Positions 12,597 to 24,782 of a stretch of 64,000 nucleotides of DNA are shown here, one piece after another. The translations under genes were made by a program, and so were the position numbers. The notes below the pieces were generated by a model. The model made no database searches and had not been told where the DNA came from. It saw only the letters and a program-made list of their open reading frames with translations. The stretch covers positions 126,001 to 190,000 of the forward strand of contig JACVTC010000018.1 in the NCBI GenBank assembly GCA_016946835.1, in the 5' to 3' direction. Source of the stretch: Neocallimastix lanati (nom. inval.) (lineage: Eukaryota; Neocallimastigomycota; Neocallimastigomycetes; Neocallimastigales; Neocallimastigaceae). Each line of letters starts with the position of its first letter. Within the stretch, counting starts at the first letter, position 1.

Positions 12597-13338
12597 AATA
12601 ATAAAAAAGATATAAGAAATACAAAATAAGAAATAAGAAATAAATAATTAATAAATTTAAATTTTTTTTGAAGATTTGATAAATAAAAATATTATTATTT
12701 GTTATTACTTGTTTTTTATTATAAACCATAGAAATAATAAATATACTGATGGAAATATTGGTTAATTTATTCAGTTAAAGCAGCTATATTTATTTAATAG
12801 GAATACTTCATATTATAATTTTTGAAGCTTCTGTTGATTTTATATATTCTTTTTGAATTTTTACCAATAATTAAACTATATAATTTTCTACTTATTTCTT
12901 TTTTGAATACATAATTAAATATATTCTTTCTCAACTGCATTTATTTTTAATATCATACATAATCATAATAATTATTATGGACATTATAGTTTATTAGAAA
13001 AAAAAAAAAAAAAAAACCTTATTAATTTTAATAATTTATAATAAAAAAAATTTTTTTTTCTTTTTACTATAGTATATGAATATTTTCATCAATTACTAGC
13101 AAAGAATTGAAAAAAAAAAAAATAATAAAAAAAAAAAAAACTATTTGCAATAGATGATAATAATTTTTGAAATAGTAATTGTCTCTACATTAACAATTAA
13201 ATAAATAAAGTCAATGAAAAAAAAAATACACAAAAAGGGCCTTTTATTTAGTTTAAGGGATAAATTAATCATATTAAAAGATTTATTTTATAAAAAATAA
13301 AAGATAATTTTTTTTATATTACAATAGTAAAATTATTA

Positions 13339-13378
<40 letters not shown>

Positions 13379-14598
13379 TTTTTTTTTTTTTTTTGGTTTA
13401 ATGCTTTTTTTTTTTTTTTGGTAAAAGAATCAACATATATTACAAACTCTTATATTATATTATAATTTAATTTAATTAAATTTGAAAGTAAAGTTTTATT
13501 TAAACTTTTTTTTTATTTAAATATATTTAATTTTTTTAATAGTATAATAATAATTATTAATTTTTTTTTTTTTAAATTTAAAAACTTTTATTTATTAAAT
13601 GATTAGAAATTATGAATTAAGATAAAAAATTTATTATATTGTGTAATACAGTATTGAATCATAAGAAATGTTCATTAAATCTTGTAATTTTAATTATTAA
13701 TTTATAGATTAATTTATATTATTAATAAAAAAAAAATAAAAAGGAGAAAGAATAAATAATTAATAATTAAGAGTTTTTTTTTTTTTTTTTTTTAAATAGT
13801 TATAAAATATATATATATACATATATTTTTAATAAAAACAAAAATAGAAATCTTAATTATTGATAAAGTATTTTAGGAAACCCAACTATAACAGCTTAAT
13901 AATGTACAAAAGAATTTTAATGAAAACTTTTATTTAATATAAAATTTAATATCAAATTATTATTATTTAAAACAATAAATTTAATAACACAAAATAAATT
14001 TTGTTATTAAGACCTCTTTTTATTATAAAAGGATTAATTTAATTTTATTTTATTTAATATTTGGTTTAATTTTATAATATAAAATTTCGTACGAAAAATT
14101 TATTTTTTAATTTTGATGAAAGGAATTTTAGTTTGAAAATCTAACAAAGTAAATTTATTAATAACAATCACTATAACTATTTTCATAATTTATAATTATT
14201 TGTATTGAATATTACTTATATTTAAATAATTATAATGATAATAAAACTTTTTTGGAAAAAAAATTATAAAGAGATTTTATTCTTAAGAGTGTTAGATTAA
14301 AGTTTCAATTAACCACAATTAGGAATAGCGAAATAAAAAATATATATATATATTAAAACTAATTAAATATAAAAATATAAAAGAACCATTCCTATTTCAT
14401 AGACCTCATCTTATAAAAAAAATAAAAAAAAAAAAAATTCATTTGTAAATAGATAAAAAAGTATGTATAATATACACTATTTATATTAATCCTTAATTTT
14501 AATCAATACTTAAATTCAATAATTTAATTAATAATTTAGTTAAAATAGCATAAGATAACATGTTTAAAAACTAAATTAGTAATAATAATTTAATTAAT

Positions 14599-14630
<32 letters not shown>

Positions 14631-15052
14631 AAGCAAGAAAAAAAAAAAAAAAGATAATTAAAAAAAAAGGAAAAAATAATTAATAATAATTAAAATACAA
14701 AGTTAAAATATTTAAAATAAATCTTATAAATTATGATATAAACTTAAATATTGAATTAATACATATATATATATCAAAATTCATATCAAAAATTTTTTTA
14801 TTATTGCAAAATTCATTTTTATTTTTTATTATTTTAAGAAATTATAACTTTTTCTTGAAATTAAAAAATAAAAATATAAATATAAATATAAATTTATATT
14901 ATTAATCTATATTTATTAGTATATATTAATTGCTCCTTTTTATTTTTATTTTTACTTTTCTATTTTTATTATTTCATTATAATTATTTCATTATATTTGT
15001 ATATCACTATTATTTATAATAATTAAAAAAAAAAACTTATTATTTATTATAG
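12597..15052. other. AT-rich intergenic region with one LTR-like repeat
   Basis: Mostly A/T homopolymers and TA runs (for example 13340-13375). The only non-simple signal is the dispersed repeat ending at 14146, listed separately. No gene was recognised. Confidence 0.6.
13890..14146 (+). repeat. LTR-like dispersed repeat, copy 1 (matches 62970-63485)
   Basis: The last 62 bp (14085-14146) match 63424-63485 almost exactly and at equal length. Both start with the palindrome TTTCGTACGAAA and end ...GAAAATCTAACA. A weaker match upstream includes AATGTACAAAA near 13900 and 62980. The CTAACA terminus equals the end of the intact copia LTR at 41965, suggesting a solo LTR of another copia family. No primer site follows it. 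The 5' boundary is uncertain. Confidence 0.5.
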
Positions 15053-15068
15053 TTTAAAAAATTTTTTT

Positions 15069-15143
15069 GCCATGTTGGTCCAGTCGGTTAGGACGATACA
15101 GGTTACTGTAGAGGGCGGGGTTCGAATCCTCGGCATGGCACCA
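15069..15143 (+). promoter_or_regulatory. tRNA-like SINE head with pol III A and B boxes and encoded CCA
   Basis: The acceptor stem GCCATGT/GCATGGC, D stem GTCC/GGAC and T arm CGGGG-TTCGAAT-CCTCG all pair. The A box is TGGTCCAGTCGG (15076-15087) and the B box GGTTCGAATCC (15119-15129). The anticodon arm is about two bases short and does not form a normal 7-nt loop, so this is not a functional tRNA. Discriminator A is followed directly by CCA in the DNA. Eukaryotic tRNA genes lack an encoded CCA, so descent from a reverse-transcribed mature tRNA is likely. Confidence 0.75.
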
Positions 15144-15525
15144 AATAATCGGATGAGGTTTCTATCCTGGGATATCATGAGACCACACGTGATGTCCATA
15201 AGGCTTTCCCTCAGATGATTATTTCACCCAACCCTGATACTACGCTTTGAATTGAAGCATAGACCTTGATGATTGTAAAATTTCCAATCGCCAATGATTA
15301 CACCCACTAGGGAGGAGTTAATGGTTCCGTTCTGATGCTCGTGGTCATTAGAGATATATGTAGGAACGTTAGGAATGCATCTCCGGGCAGTGTGTAACGA
15401 CGATTGAGAGCGGCGAAGCTGATACAGTATGCCAATAACTCATCACCTTACAGTTAATTAATAACTGTATGGCCATATGGGAGATGGGTACCCATATGTG
15501 CAAGTCTATGTTTTGTTTTTTGTTT
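15069..15525 (+). mobile_element. tRNA-derived SINE
   Basis: A GC-rich island in AT-rich DNA, flanked by exact 16-bp direct repeats TTTAAAAAATTTTTTT (15053-15068 and 15526-15541), consistent with target-site duplication. The head is tRNA-like and the body runs to a T-rich tail (GTTTTGTTTTTTG). The region holds no open frame. Its 3' part shares TTGAGAGCG..CGA..GC and a terminal GTCTAT with the poly(A) retroposon at 31696-32089, suggesting related 3' ends, perhaps borrowed from the same partner LINE. The duplication is low-complexity, which tempers its weight. Confidence 0.75.
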
Positions 15526-15541
15526 TTTAAAAAATTTTTTT

Positions 15542-16237
15542 ATTTTTAATATATCCAAAAAAAAAAAAAAAAGTTTTACAAATAATTTTTTGACTTGTAT
15601 AAAATTTGACAGTATAATTTATTTATTTATTTATTTTTATTTATTAATTAAATGTTTAAAATTAATATATATATATATTTAAGAATTTTTATAATAATAA
15701 ATTTTATAATGTAGTAATACAGTATTTTTTTGTTATTAAAATTTTCATTAAAAAAATAGAATATAAATCGTATATTAAATCATTTTTACAAAAGTATAAT
15801 ATTAATATAATATAATATTAATAATATTGATAATAAAGAAGCATAATATATATATGGAGAAATAATTTTAATAATAAAGATTTCTTAAAATTATTTAAAT
15901 TCCATTCAATAAAATATTAAATATTCTAAATAAAATTTATAAATATATATAAATAATTTAAGTAAAATTTAAATAAAAATATAAACTATTAAAAAACTAG
16001 AAAAAAAAAAGTATAAAAACAATACATGTAACTTTATAACAAACTAGTAAATTATATATATATATATATAATATTTGACTAGATATATAATAAATTGATT
16101 ATAATTAAAATATTATTCATTAAATAATAACTTCTATCATACAATCTATTTTTATAAAGAAAATATTTATATTTAATATATAAATATATCAATATGTAAA
16201 GTATAGTAATTTATTATTTATAATTATTTTCATTTAA
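15542..16237. other. AT-rich intergenic region
   Basis: TA-rich sequence between the SINE and the 3' end of the homeobox gene. Nothing recognisable was seen. Confidence 0.6.
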
Positions 16238-16921
16238 TTAAATATATCTTCTTCTTGCATTAATGAACCAGTTGTTAATCTAAATAAATATTTAATAAAG
16301 TAATATCAGAAAATATAAATTATTAAAATTTTTTTAAATATAGAATAATAATATAATATCTATAAATATTTACCTGTGTCTAAAAATTTTTTTCGTATCC
16401 ACAGATGAAAATATTAAAATGAGAAATTAAAAAAAAAAAAAAATAAAATAAAAAAATTTTTTTAGAAAATTATGATGAATATTATATATTTAGATAGTAA
16501 TAGTATTAGTAATTGTTTAATAGTATTAATGATATTATATATAATTACCAATGATAAACCGGTTAATTCACATAATTTACTTTTTTCGGTATTAGATGGA
16601 TATGGATAAGTATCTTTATTTTCTTGTAACCATTTTTTTAATATATTTATTACTTCCGGTGGATGATTTGGTCTCTTTTTTCTTTTAATATTTCCTCCTC
16701 GGTTTTTCTTACCAGTTTCCTTTATATTAATATTTAATCTAGTTGATGGTGCCATCATAATCTTAATTCTTTCTTTATTAAAAGAAGATTTATTATTTAT
16801 TGCTTTTTCAGTTATCTAAATTAATATAAATTTAAAATAATATTTATATTTAATAAATCAGTTAAATAATGTTAATTTATATAAATATATATTAGTATAT
16901 GAAAGATATTAATTTTTTCTT

Positions 16922-16962
<41 letters not shown>

Positions 16963-18135
16963 ATTTTTAATTAATTAAGAAAAAACAATTATTACATTTT
17001 TTGTTTCAATTTTAATTTTTTTTAAATTTCTTTTTTTAGTATTTTTCTTTTGAATTGTTTTCATATTATTTGAAATTAGTTTATTAATTGAAATTTTGTT
17101 TTCTAATTTCTTTTTTTCATCTTTTGGTTTAATAGATGATTTATTTAGTTTTTTCTTATTTCTTTCTTTTTCTTCTCCAAGATTTGAAGATAAAGGAAGT
17201 GTAGTAGTAATAGTCGTTGAATGAATGTCATTGGAATTATTTTCATTATATGAAATATCAGTAGCTAACTGATTATTATTTAATATCTTAATATTATCTG
17301 ATGATTTAGTTATAGTATTAGCTTCTGATTCAATATTGAAGGGAGATGATGAAAGAGAAGTAGGGGATTGATTAATGTTTGTTGAGTTGATGAAATTTGA
17401 ATGATTTATATTACTATAAATAGTATTTTTTAAAGATAGTTCTTTCCCAACTTCATTTTTTATTTTAATTTCTTTTAGAGAGTTGATATTTTCATATTTG
17501 TCATCTATTTTGTTATTTAAGGATTTTGGTGTTTGAGCATTAATTGCCGAATTAATTGTTGTATCGCTACTTAAATTAATATTTAAAGAGGGACTATTGA
17601 TCTCAGAGGTAATATTATTCATCATTTTATAATTCTTTAATAGATTAGCATCATTAATGATTTCATTTTCATATTGTATTTCCTTTTTTTTAAAGTTAGA
17701 AGCAACAGAAACTACAGGAGAGTGGCACATACATAGTGAACCTGTTGTAGTTGTAGGAGTACCTTTATTAAAATTACATAATACATCATTTTCAGAAGAG
17801 AAAGGAACAATTGGTTCATATTCTTTCAAAATACTAGTATCATGAATAAACTGGGATTCATTATAACTATTAAAATTATTACAATAATAATTATTAAAAG
17901 GATAAATATTATTCCTGTAATTTAGTAGAGCATTTTGAAATTCCGTACGATATAAATTATAATTATTATTATTATTATTACTATAATAATCATAATAGTA
18001 ATGGTTTAAAAACGGATTATTGGATGAAATAAAGTCAAAAAACCTCTTTTCTATTTCCATTTTTAACAATAATGATGAAATATTATTATATTCATCATTC
18101 ATTTTATTATAATTATTAAATTTATTATTAAACAT
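16238..18135 (-). CDS. TALE-class homeodomain transcription factor, four exons including a 6-nt microexon
   Basis: Proposed join on the minus strand: 18135-16996, 16815-16549, 16379-16374, 16279-16238 (about 484 residues). Exon 1 encodes a low-complexity Asn/Ser-rich region with a basic tail ending ...IETKN before GTAATA. Exon 2 (acceptor TTTAG) carries a basic arm and homeodomain helices 1-2: KRKKRPNHPPEVINILKKW, then the TALE signature YPYPS and KLCELTGLSL. The 6-nt microexon adds Thr-Gln. Exon 4 gives helix 3, INNWFINARRR, then Tyr-Ile and stop. All joins are phase 0 with GT-AG borders. The completed domain shows the three-residue loop extension and recognition-helix residues of TALE proteins, so it likely binds DNA in the nucleus. 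Inclusion of exon 1 is less certain than exons 2-4, and its end may be off by one base. Confidence 0.82.
16374..16379 (-). other. 6-nt microexon in the homeobox gene
   Basis: The minus strand reads AATTTTTAG|ACACAG|GTAAATATT. Including ACACAG joins SL-TQ-INNWFINARRR, the exact length of a homeodomain. Omitting it deletes two residues at the start of recognition helix 3 without a frameshift. Confidence 0.75.
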
Positions 18136-18678
18136 TATATTGATTATATAAAATGTAATATAGGTAGACTATAAAGAATAAAAAAAAAAGAAAAAAAAAG
18201 AAAAAAGTATCTTTATTTATATTTTTTTTTGAATATTTAATGATAATTATAAACAAAAAATTATTATATTTTTTTTTATATAATATAATTTTCTAATGTT
18301 TTATTTTATTTTTTTTTTCAAAAGAAAATGATGTTTTATAAAATTAAATTTTTAACGAATATTATTAAATGTCAAAAAATTAATTAAAAGAATTTAATAA
18401 CATAAAATCTTTATAAAAAAAATTTATGAAAATAATAACACTGATTATATAATCTGTATTAAATTTTATTTGATAAAATATACATCATACTTTATAAAAT
18501 ATAATTATATTTAATTATATATATATTTTCTTAAAATAAAAATATAATATTATAATAGATATAAATCTAATATTTAATAAACTATAAAAAATAATTATAT
18601 GCAAAACTATTTCCTCAAAAAACAAAACAAAACAAAAATAATATTAAAATCTTACTGATTGCTACTATTAATTTCCTT

Positions 18679-18712
<34 letters not shown>

Positions 18713-19853
18713 TAAATAAAAATTAATTCTTCCATAATAATTTTTCTTATGTTTTTCGAAAAGATGTCAAGTTCGAAGTCTAAAAATAAAGAATATTATT
18801 ATGTATTTATTTTCGTATATGTTATAAATTTAAATGCAAAAAATCTATTTTTTTTATTTGAAATGAAAAATACTAATAATGTTTATTTATATATATGAAA
18901 AATATACTATTACATATTTTTTTATTTTATTATAAAAAATCAAAAAATATTAATATATTAATATTTATTATTATATTACTACCACTACTACTACTACTAC
19001 TACTTCAACTACTATAAATAATAATAATAATAAAATAAAAATTATTAAATAATTCCCGAAGTTTAAATTAAATATATAAAATATGGATGGTACATAAGTA
19101 AAAAATGTTTCATATATATGTAATACGAAGAAAATATACTTTTTTAATATATTTTTTTTTATTTTATTATATTTTTTATTATTTTATTAATTTATTTGTT
19201 TTAGTATTTTTTTTATTTTGACATTAAAACAAAAAAAAAAAAATAAAAAAATTTTTTTTATCTTTTTCAATATTAATTAAAATTTTTATTAAATTTTTAT
19301 TAAATTTTTATTAAAATTTTTATTAAAATTTTTCGAAAATTCAATAAAAAAAAAATCAATCATAAAATGAATGATCTGAAATATTATCGAAAGTCAATAA
19401 TGCATTATCGATTCTTAAAGTAAATATACATAATTAATTTTAATTTTAATATTAATGATTATATGGTTCGGGAAGATAAAATATATTAATAAATAAATTT
19501 ATAATATTTTGTGTTTTCACTGAAAAGAAATATATAATTATTATTATTATATTGACCTTTATATTAATTAATGGTACAGATGTAAATAACAATATTATAT
19601 ATATTAATTATTAATAATAATAAAAGAAGATATGTATTTAAATTTCATTATAAGCAAAAAAAAAAAAAAAAAAAATTCTAAAATTTAAAAGAATAAAAGT
19701 TAATTACATTAAATTTTTAAATAAAAATTTTATAATAAACATAGTAAATTTCATTTTTAAAAAAAAAAAATTAATATTTATTTTTTTTATATGTTATAGA
19801 GTTAAAAATTTTTAGGTTTGAATAATTAATTTTGATTTATTTTTTAAAGATTC

Positions 19854-19899
<46 letters not shown>

Positions 19900-20085
19900 G
19901 ATCTTTAAATTTTTCAAAATAACTTCTTGGAAAATTTTAAACAAAACAAAGCAAAAAAAAATTTTTTTTTTTATTTCTTAATTAAATAAATATATTCTAT
20001 TAATATAAATTAATTTGAAAAAAGCTTATTTTAATTATAATATATTTTCTATTCCATAAACAATAATATAATTTTATTTTATTGG

Positions 20086-20138
<53 letters not shown>

Positions 20139-20479
20139 AAGAACTTTAATAAAAAAAAAAAATTAAACGAATAAAATATATAAAAGTAACTAAAAGTAAC
20201 TGAATATTATACTATTATATATTATAAATTTATTAATTTAATATACTAATATACAAACAATAAATTATAAATATACTATATTTTAAAGCTCTTTTTAATT
20301 TTTTTAGATATTAATATTTAATTATATGCTATAAAATAGAATTTATTATATTTAAATATTATAATTAAATATGTTCAAAAAAAAAAAAATTAATATAAAT
20401 ACATATCATATTTAGATAAACTAAAAGATTTAATAATAATAATGATAAAAAGTCAATGGTTTTTATGATTTTAAAAGTA

Positions 20480-20523
<44 letters not shown>

Positions 20524-20980
20524 TAAAGATGATTGAATATATTATATGATTAAAATATGATTGTCTCATAATATATTTATGTTTGACTTAATTTCTTTAT
20601 TTTAAGATATTAATTTTTTTTTGAATTATTAAAGATGATTGAATATATTATTATGTAAGTAGAAAAAAAAAATAAATTATGATATAGAAAACTTTTAATT
20701 TTTTTATAAGATATTATAATAATTCACAAAATGAAATGAAAGTAATATAATTTTTCCATACGTTGATCACTATTAATATTTAAAAATTATTTATTATTCA
20801 TTTTTAAATGATATATAAAGTTCATTAGCAGAAATTATTTTTCTCTGTTAATTTTAATCTTTTGGTAATTTATAATAACTTTTAATAATGCATCAATCAT
20901 TATTATTTAAATATTTTTATTGGTTAATTTTCCTAATATCGATCTTTAGAATAAATTTAGTTTTAAAATTAAAATATTAA

Positions 20981-21014
<34 letters not shown>

Positions 21015-21028
21015 TTATTATTCATTAT

Positions 21029-21062
<34 letters not shown>

Positions 21063-22477
21063 TTTATTTTTTCTTATTTTTTTTTAATTTTTTTATAATA
21101 AAAAAAAAAAAAAAAAAAAAAAAAACGGACATAAAATTATGTCAAAGAAAAATAAATTGGAATTTTAAATTATGATAAAAATTGCACATTATGTTAATTT
21201 AAGGAATACTAATAAAATTAAACACTTTAAATAATCAAAATTGTAAAAAATCGAAGAAACCTAAAAAGTATAAAATACTTGATAAAAGAGAATTATCTCA
21301 AGTAAAATAATACTCCAAAAATATAAAAATATTAATTTGATAGAGAAAAACACACTTAAGCATTTATATGAACAAAATATATATCTTCATACCCATAGAG
21401 ACTCTTGAAATTATAATTGGATACTTTAACATATAAAATTCTAAGATATTAATAATGTACTTTATTTATATATAAAGGAATACGCTCCGCGATAAACTAT
21501 TTCCGCCCCATGGATATACAAAACACAATTAAATAGCATATATTACTTTACAAAAATTTAAGCAATCATATATTAAAAAATGGTTTTTGTTAAACCACAA
21601 TGTCTAATATTTTAAGTATAGTTATTTTAATTCGTGTTTATACATATCAAATGCATATGTATATATATATATATTAACAACAATAATGGAAGAGACTATA
21701 TGTCAGTGATTTCATACGAAATAATTTAAAGTATAATAATATCCCAAATATTCAAAGGAAATATAATAGAATGGTAATTCCTATCGTGAAATGGAGGCAT
21801 TCTAACAATAACAGTATTATTAAACTTAGCACGAAATGGGTTTATAAATAATTAATTTAATATAATTATAATTCATACCTTTATGATGAAAGGTATTATA
21901 AAATAATAAATATAACCATGAATTTTATACAGATAGATGACGTTTAACCATCTACAAACTATACTGATTGATTGCGAAGTATTTTAAAGTTATAAACTTC
22001 TATCATTAATATTTTAATAATATGAAAATTCATATATATAAAATCCTTTTAGAAATTTGGATTTTACAGGTAAATAGGAATATAAAATAAAGAACTTAAA
22101 ATATTAAAGGAAATTTATTTAACTAATTTTTTGTGCTGATTATTAAAAACTATATATATATTTCTTTTTTTCTTTTTTTTTTTTTTTTTGGAAATTAATA
22201 TAAATAGATTAAATAGAGAAAATTAATGAAAAGTGAAAACTAGACGACAAGTAGAAAAATGACTAAAATATTAAATTTTTTTCTTAAAATTTATTAAGTG
22301 AATAATTAAATAAATTATAATGGTTAGATAAAAATAAATATTTTTTTACAAAAAAAAAAAAATTTAGTATAAATGAACATGTAATTTGTAATTTTCTAAA
22401 TTTGTAAATCTTTATAATTTACCAAATTTGTATATAAATATTTTAATAATAAAAAAAGTTTATACTATAAAAACAAA
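18136..22477. other. Long AT-rich region without recognised genes
   Basis: T tracts up to about 50 nt (20090-20135), A tracts, and ATT repeats at 20985-21060. The part from about 21150 to 22100 is less repetitive (for example CGCTCCGCGATAAACTATT near 21484) and may be a decayed gene or element. No frame there gives a protein I recognise. Confidence 0.55.
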
Positions 22478-22562
22478 CCCCCCCTGAGGAGCTTACCATC
22501 AGAAATGGTGGCTCTGAGGGGGTATTACTATCAGCACTTCTCTTGGTACAGGGAATGATAGT
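22478..22562. ncRNA. Candidate structured RNA: two adjacent hairpins, kink-turn-like loop
   Basis: Hairpin 1 (22478-22522): C-rich/G-rich closing stem, then an internal loop of UGAG opposite UGA, then GAGC/GCUC and UACCAU/AUGGUG stems with a small loop. The UGA/UGA internal loop resembles a kink-turn. Hairpin 2 (22527-22562): ACTATCA pairs perfectly with TGATAGT, enclosing TTCTCT/AGGGAA. The element is strikingly GC-rich for this genome. No snoRNA, U RNA or ribozyme consensus fits. A retroposon fragment is an alternative; AGTTTATA occurs on both sides. Confidence 0.4.
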
Positions 22563-22569
22563 TTATATA

Positions 22570-23780
22570 GAATATTAATATTAATGATCGGTCTGAAGAA
22601 GTTTAGAAATATGATATACCGATTTCATTTCATTTTTATTTCTGTTTTAATCAAAGTTTTTTTATTTTTAGGTTTTTATCATGAAGGATCTTGGAACTAT
22701 TTAATTTTTTTTTTTTTACTAACTTTTTTATTTCTTTTATATTTTGTTTATTATTATTTTTTTATATATTTGTATATATATATATATATTTATATATACT
22801 TTTATATTTAATAATTTTTTATATACTTTATATTTGTTTTTTTATTACCTTTTATATACATATAATTTAGCGTCTTGTCTAAGCCAGGTAAGTATAACTT
22901 TTTTTTTCCTTTTTTTTTATTCTATTACTCTCTGTTCCTTTATCCTTCATTTTCCTTTTTTTTATTTATTCTTTTACTTTTTTCTTCTCCTTATGAATGA
23001 ATTGAGTACTTATCATTCCTTCCTTCTACTTTACTGATTATTATGTTAATATTTTATTATCTTTATTCTTTTTCTTTTTATGAATTCTTACTTTAAAATA
23101 ATTCCAGTTTAATATATTAATCCTACTACAAAATTTGATCTATTATTCTCAACTATACACAAACTTCAATGATATTATTACAAAAAAAAAATTAAAAACA
23201 AACTTACCTATAATTATCTAATCACTCTGCTTATTTTTTAGTTATAATTATCACAAATTTAAACTTCAAATTCTACAGTATTATTATATTGAATATCTTA
23301 CAACAATTGTGTACAATGAACTCAACTCTATATAATTCAAACTTTCATCGTGGCATCCACCATTATGGATGTATACTCAATAAATTCTATATGATATTTA
23401 TTCATAAACTTAAAAATTAGTCAGTAAAAAAACTTTACAAATGTATCAGTAATTTATCTAGTTCTTTTTTTAATATCATCTTTTCAAGAGTTAGAAAATT
23501 TTCACCATTGTATGTTTCTTATTTTATTATTAAAGTAAATGCTCTCAATAGTAATATGATTTGTTAAATGATGGTTTTCATTCCTCTGTTAAAATTAACT
23601 ATAAAGAATTTAAAGGTTATTCAAATTCTAATGACCGCAAATCCAATTATAATATAATAAAGTTAAAAAAAAAATTAAAAAAAAAAATCATGAGAAAAAT
23701 TAAATCCTTTTTTTGATATTTCCAGAGGTTTCTATTCTTATCATCTTCATTCTAGCTCTTCTTTCTTCAATTTATGCTCT
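22570..23780. other. Region upstream of the LINE endonuclease relic
   Basis: T-rich low-complexity sequence to about 22860, then more complex AT-rich DNA. A GC-richer patch at about 23340-23380 contains CATCCA/TGGATG. The stretch 23280-23780 may be the decayed upstream part of the LINE that continues at 23781, but no domain is visible. The open frames at 22584-23037 are poly Phe/Leu/Tyr and were not accepted. Confidence 0.45.
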
Positions 23781-24099
23781 AGCTGGAATATAAATAGTTG
23801 GAATTCTGAAAAGAGAGATGTTGTTATGTATTTAAATTCAGTATTTAAACCTGTATGTGTATGCCTTCAGGAAACTGGTAATAGTAAGTTCCTCTCTAAA
23901 GGGAACTCTCCTTCTATTTTTGGTTATGATTCTGTTATTTTTTTTTCGTGCTAATTCCAAAATCCTTGGAATGAGAGGTTTATATATCGATGTTCATAAT
24001 TCTTGTTCTTATACTGCTGAAAATGCCAACTACAATTACAATATATCAGTTTACTCATTGTGTGTCTATGTATTTATTTTTATACTCATTCACTTTTAA
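23781..24099 (+). pseudogene. LINE (non-LTR retrotransposon) apurinic endonuclease domain relic
   Basis: The translation reads SWNINSWNSEKRDVV, then VCVCLQETGN, which are the first conserved blocks of the exonuclease-endonuclease-phosphatase fold of LINE ORF2. After a T run at about 23938-23946 the homologous frame shifts by one, and FRANSKILGMRGLYIDVH follows. The same blocks, equally broken, occur at 60060-60310. No reverse transcriptase follows, so this is a truncated fragment. Confidence 0.75.
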
Positions 24100-24350
24100 T
24101 CAACAATTAAAAATAGTCTTTATTTTTAAAAAAAATTTTTTTTATTAAAAAAATGTATATATAATTTGAAATTCGGTCTTTTATTCGATTTAATATAGTC
24201 TTATAATCCTTTAATATCTAATTATAATATAGAATATAGAATATCTTTGTAAGTAAATTATTAATAATATTAATAATATTAATAAATAATTTATGTCCAA
24301 AAAAAAAATTTTTTTTATAATTTTATATTTAGTATTTTATATTATTATAA

Positions 24351-24394
<44 letters not shown>

Positions 24395-24782
24395 ATATAT
24401 GTATAAAATGTTTAATATATTAAATATGTATACATTATGTAATCATTACAAAATTTTAACATTAATATTGTTCTATTTGTTTTTATTTAATAAAGCTTTT
24501 TGTATTTAAAAAAAAAAAAAAAGGAAGCAAAAAAATTTTATTTTTGGTTACATTATCTTACGTCTAGTTTTATGTATATAAAAAAAAAAATATAAATAAA
24601 TATATTATGAAAAAATTTATAAATATCTAAAAAAAAAAAAAAAAAAAATGATATAAGGTATATCATAAAAGAATTATTATATATATATATGATTCATATA
24701 TAGCATGAAAGAGATTAATGGCTATATTGTTATAACATATATTATATAATAATAAAAATATTATATAAATTGAAAAATAAAA
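24100..24782. other. AT-rich region upstream of the large ankyrin gene
   Basis: Contains an AAAT array at about 24350-24392 and A tracts. It should hold the promoter of the ankyrin gene, but no element stands out. Confidence 0.55.

Noticed and set aside
15069-15140. Functional tRNA gene
   Set aside because: The anticodon arm is too short and cannot form a 7-nt loop, CCA is encoded in the DNA, and the sequence continues into a retroposon body.
22478-22562. Hammerhead ribozyme
   Set aside because: CUGAGGA looks like part of the core, but the required GAAA strand and cleavage-site stem arrangement are absent.
22584-23037. Two Phe/Tyr/Leu-rich plus-strand frames
   Set aside because: T-rich low-complexity DNA with no conserved motif; a possible splice-flanked 17-nt segment near 22870 has no supporting exons.
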